A stretch of DNA of 64,000 nt, from positions 82,001-146,000 of the forward strand of contig JAWQUS010000003.1 of assembly GCA_036365455.1 (NCBI GenBank). The letters run 5' to 3'. The translations under genes were made by a program, and so were the position numbers. The DNA comes from Macrosoma leucophasiata. Taxonomy: Eukaryota > Arthropoda > Insecta > Lepidoptera > Hedylidae. The notes under the pieces are model-generated. The model ran no database searches. It was not told the DNA's origin and was given only the letters and a program-made list of their open reading frames with translations. Below, piece by piece: positions 55,691 to 64,000 of the stretch; the stretch's first letter is position 1, and every line of letters begins with the position of its first letter.

Positions 55691-56042
55691 GGAATCCCTC
55701 CCCGCGACGCGGTGCGCGCACGACAATGGCGGGCCAAGAGGCGGGAGGGATCACGAGCAGCGAGGAGGGCTAGAGGTTTGCGTGCAGAATGAGGAGCGCG
55801 GAGGGCGCGGGCGGGGGCGGCGCGGAGGGGCGGGCGGCACGCAGCTGCGCGTGCACCGCGTCCCAGCGCGGGTCTCTCCTCGCGCCCCCCGCGCCCCCCG
55901 CGCCTCCTGCGCCCCCCTGCGTCCCAGGGCCCCCGCCCGCGCCGCGCCGCCGCCCGCGCCTCTTGCCTCCGCGAGTCCTCCCCGCGCCCCCGCCGCCCCC
56001 GCGACCTCCTCCACCTGCCGCGGCCCCCTGTTCGTCCTGAAA
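55691..56042. other. Isolated GC-rich block (CpG-island-like)
   Basis: About 350 bp, three-quarters or more G+C, full of GCGCCCCC words. All three minus frames and two plus frames are open here simply because of the composition. One minus frame follows a TTTCAG acceptor-like site at 56043 and ends RRDPRWDAVHAQLRAARPS...; no assignment is possible. It could be a 5' exon or promoter of an unseen gene, or part of the 3' UTR of the minus-strand gene. Confidence 0.4.
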
Positions 56043-56236
56043 CCACCGAAGACTTCATATAAAATCGAAACCAATGTACCTAACTAACTAACTAACTAAT
56101 GTAACTTTCATCGGACGGTGATGAAGAAACATAATATATTGGGTTAAACATAGGGGGCGTCGTTCTCCTCCTGGTCACAATGTAAATACTGTGTCCTGGT
56201 TAACAACTATACCTAATTAAGCCACCAATTACACTC

Positions 56237-56466
56237 AGCCCGGGTTGCACTACGATATTTGTTAAAGTGATTGTAACATTTCACATCCTGCTCTAACTTA
56301 GAGAAATATTTTAGTAAATATTATATTTAGAGAAGTATGTGAAATGTTACAATAACTATAATAAATACAATAATATTGTTCCTACTTTTGCAAGTGGGCG
56401 CGGTAAAACAAAAATAGTGGACTGTAAGCTATAGTGCTCCAACAAATACCACCATGACCCAGGCTT
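56237..56466. mobile_element. Fold-back MITE, third copy, interrupted
   Basis: AGCCCGGGTTGCACTACGAT, ATTTGTTAAAGTGATTGTAA and CACATCCTGCTCTAACTTAG form the left arm; TATGTGAAATGTTACAATAA is the inner right arm and CCACCATGACCCAGGCTTA the outer right end, separated by an insertion. Confidence 0.65.
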
Positions 56467-56503
56467 AGAAATTGTTGTACATTAGAAAAGAATGTCGTAC
56501 CTG

Positions 56504-59500
56504 CTAGAAAATTTTGTCCAATATTGTGTACATGCGTAGGTTGGCTTTTTTGCGCCAACCGGGCGGTGGATCGCGGGCGTCGCTGTCGCTGTCTTCGTCG
56601 CACGCGCGCGACTCGCAGCAACGCGGCGCCGCCTTCTCGCTCACACCGCACGAGCTTTCAGCGATTTCGACCGCATGTGATCCGCGTCTAGCTAATCGTC
56701 GTGCCATTATGAATGCTGCTATCTGAAATAAGTAGGACACAGATCATTCAGTATTTTCGAAGATACCACTTTCATAGTGTATTTGATTGCAGAAAAATTA
56801 GTAAGTAGAATAGTAGTCTCTAGATCAGACAAAATTCTTGTCGTGTACATATGGAATTGGTCTTATCTGGCGCAGACACGGTAAAATTTCTTAGCGTGTA
56901 CAAGGGCTCTTAGGGGGTAGGGTAGGTAATAAAGTAGTGAGAGACAAATGTGACATCTGCGGCCTATAGACATTTACATAAAAATCGGCGGTCAAGATGC
57001 AGATGCGTTGCCACCCCTGAAGCCTAAGTAGTCTCTCTGTGATTGTAATTACAGGCCATATACTTACCTATTCCCGTCTACCGAATTTATTATAGAACTA
57101 GCTGTGCCCGCAACTTTGTTCGCGTGGAATAGTGGCTTTGGGACTTTGGGCAGCGCTTTTGGATATACATTTTAGTTAATTTTGGATCATAAACACTTGT
57201 CAACGGTCAAATGGTGGTCATCACTTCCACCTGGAGGTGGTAGTGATGACCACCACCACCACCACCACAACCAATGCCACCATTGCCTCCAAAACTACTA
57301 ACAACACTAACAACGTCACCAACCCCACCAATGCCTCCATCGCCACTAAAAACCACCGCCAGCACCATAAACACCACCAACACCACCACCAGAGTCATCA
57401 ACAACACCTATGTCACCTATGTCACCAACACCACCACCACCACCACCACCACCATCACCATCATCATAATTACATCCGAAAGACGTCCCGCTGGACAAAG
57501 CCTTTCCCGAAGATGCTCCTAAAAGTGTTGTGCGTCATAGGGAATGAATACGCCATAATTGCCACGCTTGGCATCTTATTATTACTAATGCTTATTGTTA
57601 CTAACAGAGAAAAAACCGACCAAGTGCGAGTCGAACTCGTGCACGAAGGGTTCCGTTAAAAAATGGCATAAAAATTACGTTTGTTGTAAGGTAATATACC
57701 TAAGACCTAAAAATTTTGTGAAAATTTCAAGCGTCTACTTGCTACCGTAATTGATATCGAGCAAAAAATATAGGAAAAAAAACACGTTTATTGGATGCCC
57801 CCTTGGACCCCTTGATATTTTCATTTTCTTATGTTCAGTATTTTTTGTCGTTATAGCGGTAAGAGAAATACATAATTTGTGAAAATTTTAGCTTTCTAGC
57901 TATCACTGTTTATGAGATACAGCCAGGTGACAGACAGATGGATGTATGGACAGACAGGCAGATAGCGGAGGATTAGTAATAGGGTCCGTTTTTACCTTTT
58001 AGATACGGAACCCTTTAAAAAAAACAGAATATAGATACAGAATAGTTAAAAAATATTCGATATTATTTTTTATACTGTCGTAACTTTTTAATTTCTGAAC
58101 CGATTGACATGAAACAAACAGTAAATGTAAAGTGAAACTTACCACAATATGTTAGTGAAAACCACAAATCGAATAAGCCATTTCTGATATAAGCGTGCAC
58201 GAACACACAGACAAACTGACATTTTTCCAGGATAAAAAGTACCCAGTGTTGTGCGCCAAAGGTTAAAATATAAGTATACCAAGTTTCATCGTAATCGGAC
58301 CTTTAGATTTTGTGTGATGCTTGAACAAACAGACAGACAGACAAAAAAATTCTAATCACATATTTGTGTTTGGTATCGATCTAGTAACATCCCCTGGTAT
58401 TTATTTTTTTCAATATTTTCAATGTACAGAATTTATACTTCTACAGTTTTATTATAAGTATAGATAATATCTACTAGCTAAGAGCAGCAGTAAGCATGAC
58501 TTCCGGCTCACAACTTTAACACCACAGTGGACTAACTGCTTCACTTTTGCTGAAATTTGCTGTAAGAGACGATTTCACGACCATTTTCATAAAAAAAAGT
58601 TGTTGCATAATTTTAAGTTTTATTTCACGTAAATGCAAGCTTTAAAATACTGAAACCTGGATTGGTCGATTAATTAGCTGAATGTGCTGAGAGAGTTACG
58701 GTGAAGATGGACGAAAAATGTTTTAAATAGCTCATTACTACTGTGTTCCGTCCAGGTGCCAATTTTCGTTTGTAAATCCCCTAGATATAGCTTTGGCCTC
58801 AGAAGTAAAAACATATTATAAGTTAATCTTATATTCTAGATAAGAGAGCCTTATATATAATAAATAATAATGTCAACCCATTATACGTCTCACTGCTAGG
58901 CAGGCACGAGTCTCTCCCCTTTTTGGGGGGAGGCCTGGAGCTAACTCCACCACGCTGCTCCAATGCGGATCGGTGGAGATACGGGTTAGTGGCCAACCTG
59001 CTGTCGAATGTTTTCAAACCGCCCATAAGGCCTACGACAAGGTTTAACTCCTGCTATCTATCGATAGCAACCGGGACCGCCGGCTTAACGTGCCCTCCGA
59101 AGCACGGAAACGCGTATTTTAATTTGTTACTAGCGGTCACCCATCACACACCCGACCGCCCCTTATCGCTTAACCGAGTAGATCGCTTACGATCTACACC
59201 AGCCGCGGGGCCATGCGCGCTTCTGCAAGCATACAGGTAGCGTAATATAATAGGTACATATAATGCAATTCGAAAGTGTTCCCTTTAAAATTCAACCACT
59301 AAACTGTATCAAATCAGTAGATATACAATAATGTTACATGTTCAGAGAAGTGAGAGATGTTCACGAGATGGAGATAACCTACAAATTGCGTTTGCTGCTG
59401 GAGGACAGCTCATCGGATAGGGTCGAGGCTGAGCCTCTTGGCCTGGCTTTATGCCCTCGTATTGACGAGGGTGTGAAACTTATAAATGGATGGTGCCGTG

Positions 59501-62500
59501 CGTACTAGGACTCATCGAAGGGGCTTTAATTATTTTTTTAAGTAATAATACTAGTAAAAACAGATGCACACCTGCAGCACCATCCCGAACGCTCCAAACA
59601 CGATGATGACAAACACGTTGTTCGGCGCTTCATGCTCCACCTCCTGCAAACACGACGTTCTATTTTTACAATCATGAAATAAAAATTTACACACATAAAT
59701 AAACGAGTGGAAGTGGAGTTGGGTAACTTTATATAATAACGTATACTGTACTCTCGGCTGGCGGATCAAAAATGTATGCAGATTAAAAATGTATCCGACA
59801 GATTTTGCGGTAAAATGCGCGCAACTTGGTGCAGACAACTTGAATTTTGACGACAATATACACAGCACTAACTTCTATAATATATATTATATTGCGCCGT
59901 TGCAGGTTATGGTTTTAAGAGATTACTGCAAATCTTACAAGCACCTTTATCGAGTCTCCTGAGAACCAAATTGTATTGGATACTTCGTTGATGACCCTCA
60001 ACACTATAATGTATGTAATGATATGTCTAGCTAAAGCTTGGAATCATAAGTGAAAATATTGAAGACACTTTTATATGTATTGTATCTCCGAACTAAGGCC
60101 CTTACGAAATAAGTAGAGAGCCTCGAGCCATATCCAGGTTTTTCATGTCAGATAAGATACTACAAGTGCCTGTAGGTAAAAGGAGCCCAAGAGGATTTCT
60201 GAGGTCAAAATGCAGTAGCGCCCCTGAGATCTAAGGTATTATGTCTCTGTGATAGTTACTACGGGGCCATACATAACCATCTAACCGGAATACAATAGTT
60301 CTGAACACTAGCACTTGGCGGCAGATAGATTAGGTAATGCGGTGGCGCCTGCGCCCTCGAGTCCCGACACTGGAACTCTACCACCAGTGAAAAATATATC
60401 GTATTGAGAAAGGATATGTTAACCCCCAAAATAGAAGCCATCGAACCTCCAAGTAAACCCCCAAAAAGAAGTCATATAACTCTAACTCTAATTTATCATA
60501 ATCATAATCATTTATTCACAATAACACAGTATTACATGCTATAAATGTCTGTCCTTTCGGATGTAAGGCATGCTCATGGCGGTTTTTATACGGCGCCCTA
60601 ACTCAATCACAATACAAATACACGGGCCGCTCCAGTCCTAATTAGAGCCCTCACTGCCTACATGTTATTACACTACCCTGACCCTTGCTATCGTACCCTG
60701 AATAACGTGCCGTGTAATAAGTCCTTTAAACTGACGCGTTCGAATAAATTCTTGTCCTCACCTTTTATTAATAGAGATACAATGACATAACAAAGAAACG
60801 TCAAGACATAAATATTGACGAAAACACGTCTTATGGATTCATCTGTATTTCACTGTGTCACTTATAAAATTTAATGAGATTAAAATTATTAAGTAACATT
60901 TATTATTATTATTTAATAAATGTTTTAAATAGAATATGAGACAAGTTTTCAATACGATTCCTTTTTTCCGGTTTATAACGAATGTCTATGAGCTGTTAAG
61001 TGTTTCATCCGATTAAGTAGGTACAATATTCCACTCCATCGAGTGTTTCGTGATTCCTCGAATAAAACATGAACCATGATATTAAAAATCTACATCAGTT
61101 AATAAAGGAGTAGGTATATAATGTATTGAACAATGAAATTGAGTGCAGTACTCGTACTGTATACAGTATACTCGTACACGAACAGAGAAGGAGCGGGGCA
61201 GATAACACACAGGGCTCGATGCGTCAGCCGACATTACGCACAATGCGATTATAATAATAATAAATAATAATGTTAAACTGCTGCCCACAATAACACAACA
61301 GATACATTTGGTATTTACTTAAGTAGTTACGAGTATATAAGCACAGAGGACGAGGAGAGACGATGAGAACAGTTTGTACAAAACGTGTAAGTACCATTTC
61401 ACAGAACTGAACACTCACTGCATTTTATCCCAATAACAGATTTTAGACATGCCGAATATATGTACATTTAGCAAATCTTAAAGCGTCAGATATCCTCAGA
61501 AGATGTTGAATATACCGAAAAGAAGCTCCGATCCAAAATTCTGACGATTTGAAAGAAAGATAACCTAACCTTTTGAAAATGTTGAGCAGGTTGCATGACA
61601 AAAGTAGATAAAGACAGTGAATCCATCGTCGTGCGTCGATCACGACGAGAGCATTAGGTGACGGTAAATCACTTTCCAACTCAATGCCTCTCGATATGAA
61701 TTAATGGAAAATTGGCCTCCATCGACCTTCCATTGTCCACGACACAGCCAACGAAATTCATTAAGCGTGAAAAGTCATCGGTTTTGTCAACTTTTATCTA
61801 TTATTTGTACTTGAAACATCGGAATCAACGTAATTTTATGTTCAATACGACCACTGGGATAGGTAGGTACATTATGGAGCAGCACATTCAACCATTCAAG
61901 TATATGAAGCAGTTAAACATCTTAATATGCTTAATTGCGGTTTCCCCAGCTTTTCCTATTATTGTTTCCAATTTTATGCAGGATGATGAGAATTACCATC
62001 TCTCGCCATGATTTAAGAAAAAGGGGTTAACATAACTAACTAAATAAATTATATGGCAGCACGAAATATATGACAATTGATTTCTAAATGTTCTTGGACC
62101 TTATAGGGGCCATCTGCTGCTTCAAGGATTAAGTAAATTGGGCTTCCTCCTTATTTTTATATCATTGAAGTGAAACTTTTGTGCCTACACATTTGTTTGC
62201 CAATCGGAGAAAGAAAAAATACAACAGTTGATATACATATAGTAAAATATTAAGTATGTAGGTATTAAAGGTATTCATTGGTGAGGCAAAATAAATATAT
62301 TCGATGTACGTGGAAGGAGAGCGGTGAACAGCTGGCGCTGGCGCTATTCTCGATCGTGTCGGAGAACACAGTTTTGTAATGGATGAAGTCATGTGCAGAC
62401 GCTCTCTGCATCTACTCGATCATAGGTATATCGGAGAAGAACAGAGAGTGTTATGGTGAGTGAAGGGAGAGCAGGGAGCAGGGGCACCGACCTGGATCTC

Positions 62501-62785
62501 GGTGGAGAGGGAAGTGTGTAATAGTGAACAGAGGGAGAGCGCCCCGAGCGGTACTACCGCAGGTGGTGCTACCGTGCTGACCTCGATCATGTCGTAGACG
62601 GGGCGCGCGACGTCGCGGTAGCGGTCGACGGCGAGCAGCGCGGGCTTGAGGTCGTGCAGCAGGTCCATGCCGCGGCGCGCCAGCTCGGCCTGCGGGGCGC
62701 TGCGCCACCACGCCGCCAGCGACGCCGCCATCCACGCGCCGTACCCCACCTCGCTCACCGCCAGGCACACCACGCCGCACGCGTA
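56504..62785 (-). CDS. Tetraspanin-like paralogue of the 37085-49824 gene, 3' three exons (partial)
   Basis: Exons on the minus strand: 62785-62582 (68 codons), 59643-59572 (24 codons), 56722-56504 (72 codons plus stop), all phase 0. The first begins YACGVVCLAVSEVGYGAWM and ends VDRYRDVARPVYDMIE; its partner in the plus-strand gene begins YAAGTGLLAVAEGALGVWV at the same splice phase. The second, EVEHEAPNNVFVIIVFGAFG MVLQ, matches EAESDAPRN...IAVGAVLGVLQ. The third completes helix 4 (IAAFIMARRLARRG) and adds a cytoplasmic tail with a Cys cluster (PRCCESRAC) and an acidic DEDSDSDARD. The helix 3-4 loop has no cysteine. Unlike its paralogue, it has an intron right after VLQ. Exons for helices 1 and 2 must lie beyond 64000. 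Confidence 0.7.
56930..57075 (+). repeat. Dispersed repeat family A fragment
   Basis: GTGACATCTGCGGCCTATAG, AGATGCAGATGCGTTGCCAC, CCCTGAAGCCTAAGTAG and AATTACAGGCCATA are family modules. Confidence 0.55.
57097..58470 (+). repeat. Composite dispersed repeat: family C start, (CCA)n, family D, common tail
   Basis: Starts CTAGCTGTGCCCGCAACTTT. A (CCA)n tract at 57247-57272 and an irregular Thr-codon-like stretch up to 57460 parallel 12715-12890. An RTE end fragment (AAAGACGTCCCGCTGGACAA) lies near 57480. 57605-58016 is family D (ACCGACCAAGTGCGAGTCGA ... ATACGGAACCC). 58030-58470 is the tail shared with 28440-28905, ending TACAGTTTTATTATAAGTAT. It lies in the last intron of the minus-strand gene. 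Confidence 0.7.
58471..58870. other. Intron of the minus-strand gene, unassigned
   Basis: AT-rich; no repeat or exon recognised. Confidence 0.35.
58871..59240. repeat. GC-richer dispersed-repeat-like block
   Basis: CCCATTATACGTCTCACTGC followed by GGGGGGAGGCCTGGAGCTAA and ATGCGGATCGGTGGAGATAC resembles a lepidopteran repeat I know only by its 'cccattatacgtcccactgc' start. An open plus-strand frame of 105 codons at 58923 shows no motif. Confidence 0.45.
59650..60190. other. Intron of the minus-strand gene, unassigned
   Basis: No exon or repeat recognised beyond the acceptor at 59644-59645. Confidence 0.35.
60190..60400 (+). repeat. Dispersed repeat family A copy (3' two-thirds)
   Basis: CCATCTAACCGGAATACAAT, CTAGCACTTGGCGGCAGATA, GATTAGGTAATGCGGTGGCG and GGAACTCTACCACCAGTG are present. 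Confidence 0.7.
60490..60665 (-). mobile_element. LINE 3'-end remnant, inverted
   Basis: On the minus strand it ends ...TTGTGAATAAATGATTATGA TTATGATAAAT. The pattern (GCCTTACATCC, ATTTATAGCATGTAATACTG) is LINE 3' UTR-like and similar in position to the remnants at 11815 and 32200. Confidence 0.4.
60666..62581. other. Large intron of the minus-strand gene, unassigned part
   Basis: AT-rich. Open frames at 61712 (99 codons, plus) and 61443 (78 codons, minus) have no motif or splice context. 62300-62570 is moderately GC-rich and directly follows the exon donor at 62581. Confidence 0.35.
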
Positions 62786-64000
62786 CTGCACACACACAAA
62801 CTACTGTTTCACATTTCGAAGCTTTTCAGCTGTTGACACATAAAGCGTGTAAGCGTATATCGAAAATATCAATAGCCACATATATACCTTTTATATGTGG
62901 AAGCTTTTCAGAGGTACCTACCCCTACAATTTGGAAATATGGCGGAGAAGTATAGGCTCAACCATTACATGGAATTCTGGGACGAGACATTATTGACGAA
63001 TCGTGCGTTATTATTGACCGCTAAGGGTACCTATACCTACCACACCGCGGATAATCCGCCAAAATTCCATACAAACGCCTAATTTGGTCTGTATCACACA
63101 GACATCAATCATTTACGTGTATGCACCTGTGTGCGTAGCACGTAGACTAATAATAATAATACCAAACGTCGCCCATAAGATGAGAGGAGGTTGGGTGAGG
63201 CGGGGAAATCGGGCGGGACGTCGAAGTGTCCATTCTATACGCAGTATTATTACATATTCTCTGCCTATACAGTACAGGGGGGATATATACAACCAAAGAT
63301 ATCATAAAAATATTTTTTGTATGCAACGTATACCTACAACGTTAATTTAACCGTTTATAACTTAGAAGGAGGTAAGCCTTCGTTCACACGGGCGTTGCTC
63401 TATGGGTTTCTGACGGTAAGCGTGTCCCGCTGTATCACCGGGGCAGTATAGTACTGCCACTATGCTCGTGTGAACACCTACGCCACTAAACGGGACATAT
63501 GGGACCGAAGCGACATGAGGCTATGTAAGTACCTATTTGGTATTCTATCACAAAACCAAATACCGAAGGGCAAATGTAACGCAAGGGTAATTCAAAGAAG
63601 TAAATTAGATTTACCTGATAAGGTATACCGCCACACGTACTTCCTAATGGACAGCGAAATGTCCGATTGAAACTAGATCACGGAAAGACATCGGACCAAA
63701 GAATATTAATTGGCGTTAATTTAAGAAACTAAGGTAAATTGTTCCTACCAAATCCTACAATTATTATTTGGCCGTGCTCGTACGCTATCAATAAAATAAG
63801 TATCCATGAAGACGAACTACCAAGTCCAATAGAACAGCGACCTCCGCTCGCAGGTCGCATCGAAGCGTCAAGGTTGCCTCGAAAGGCTGATCTAACCGAA
63901 TGCCTGTTGGATTTTCATTCAGTTAGCATTCATTAGGAAGAATGAAACGAATACAACCTCGTAAAGTGTTCAAGTTTATTCGGTAAAGGGGCCCGTCCCT
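62786..64000. other. Right edge: intron upstream of the 62785 exon
   Basis: No earlier exon of the minus-strand gene found. 63200-63260 shares sequence with 7350-7405. 63383-63475 begins TTCACACGGGC and ends GCTCGTGTGAA, a possible ~90-bp MITE. Confidence 0.4.

Noticed and set aside
55377..56087. Long plus-strand frame (236 codons) and several overlapping frames over the GC-rich block
   Set aside because: All frames open together because of composition; Arg/Pro/Ala-rich content without motif or splice support.
57237..57659. 140-codon frame rich in Thr/His
   Set aside because: It is the translation of the (CCA)n minisatellite and flanking repeat, shared with 12715-12890.
61712..62011. 99-codon plus-strand frame in the large intron
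   Set aside because: No recognisable motif, AT-rich codons, no splice context; most likely chance.

Overview
This is an animal nuclear window, almost certainly from a moth or butterfly. AT-rich introns and intergenic DNA are packed with transposable elements, among them non-LTR retrotransposons, a mariner, tRNA-derived SINEs, fold-back MITEs and a hAT-like element. Several repeats, such as the 'CTAGCTGTTGCCCGCGGC' motif and RTE 3' ends closing in ATGATG, are of a kind I know from Lepidoptera. Short, very GC-rich coding exons with GT/AG borders sit inside this AT-rich DNA. Order or species cannot be proven without a search.

Four genes can be rebuilt by joining exons in frame. (1) 6032-18122 (+): the 3' part of a kainate-type ionotropic glutamate receptor, 12 exons giving 646 residues from the end of the amino-terminal domain to the stop; its 5' exons lie before the window. 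(2) 21223-32642 (+): a complete 9-exon MFSD6-like major facilitator membrane protein, 686 residues. (3) 37085-49824 (+): a complete 5-exon tetraspanin-like protein of 242 residues. (4) 56504-62785 (-): the 3' half of a paralogue of gene 3, facing it tail to tail, with its 5' exons beyond the right edge. The two tetraspanin-like genes share intron positions, and both lack cysteines in the loop between TM3 and TM4.

The left edge (1-5970) holds a CR1/Jockey-like LINE, and in its (ATT)n tail an apparently full-length R4/Dong-type element with an intact 1204-residue ORF. 12.97-15.48 kb holds a rearranged jockey-like LINE and a mariner with an intact transposase but no recognisable left terminus. 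38.8-40.8 kb is a decayed second copy of the first LINE, split by a SINE. 45.4-48.4 kb is a hAT-like element with 9-bp flanking duplications and an RTE fragment inside. Other stretches are small repeats, hairpins and unassigned DNA.

The most unusual pattern is repeated local tandem duplication of exon 3' ends together with their 5' splice sites. It occurs in two neighbouring genes (6147-6394, 16321-16822, 27920-28127, 29963-30468). In every case only the first copy keeps the reading frame. It is either a real mutational habit of these GC-rich exons or an assembly artefact. No CRISPR array, rRNA gene or convincing true tRNA gene was seen.
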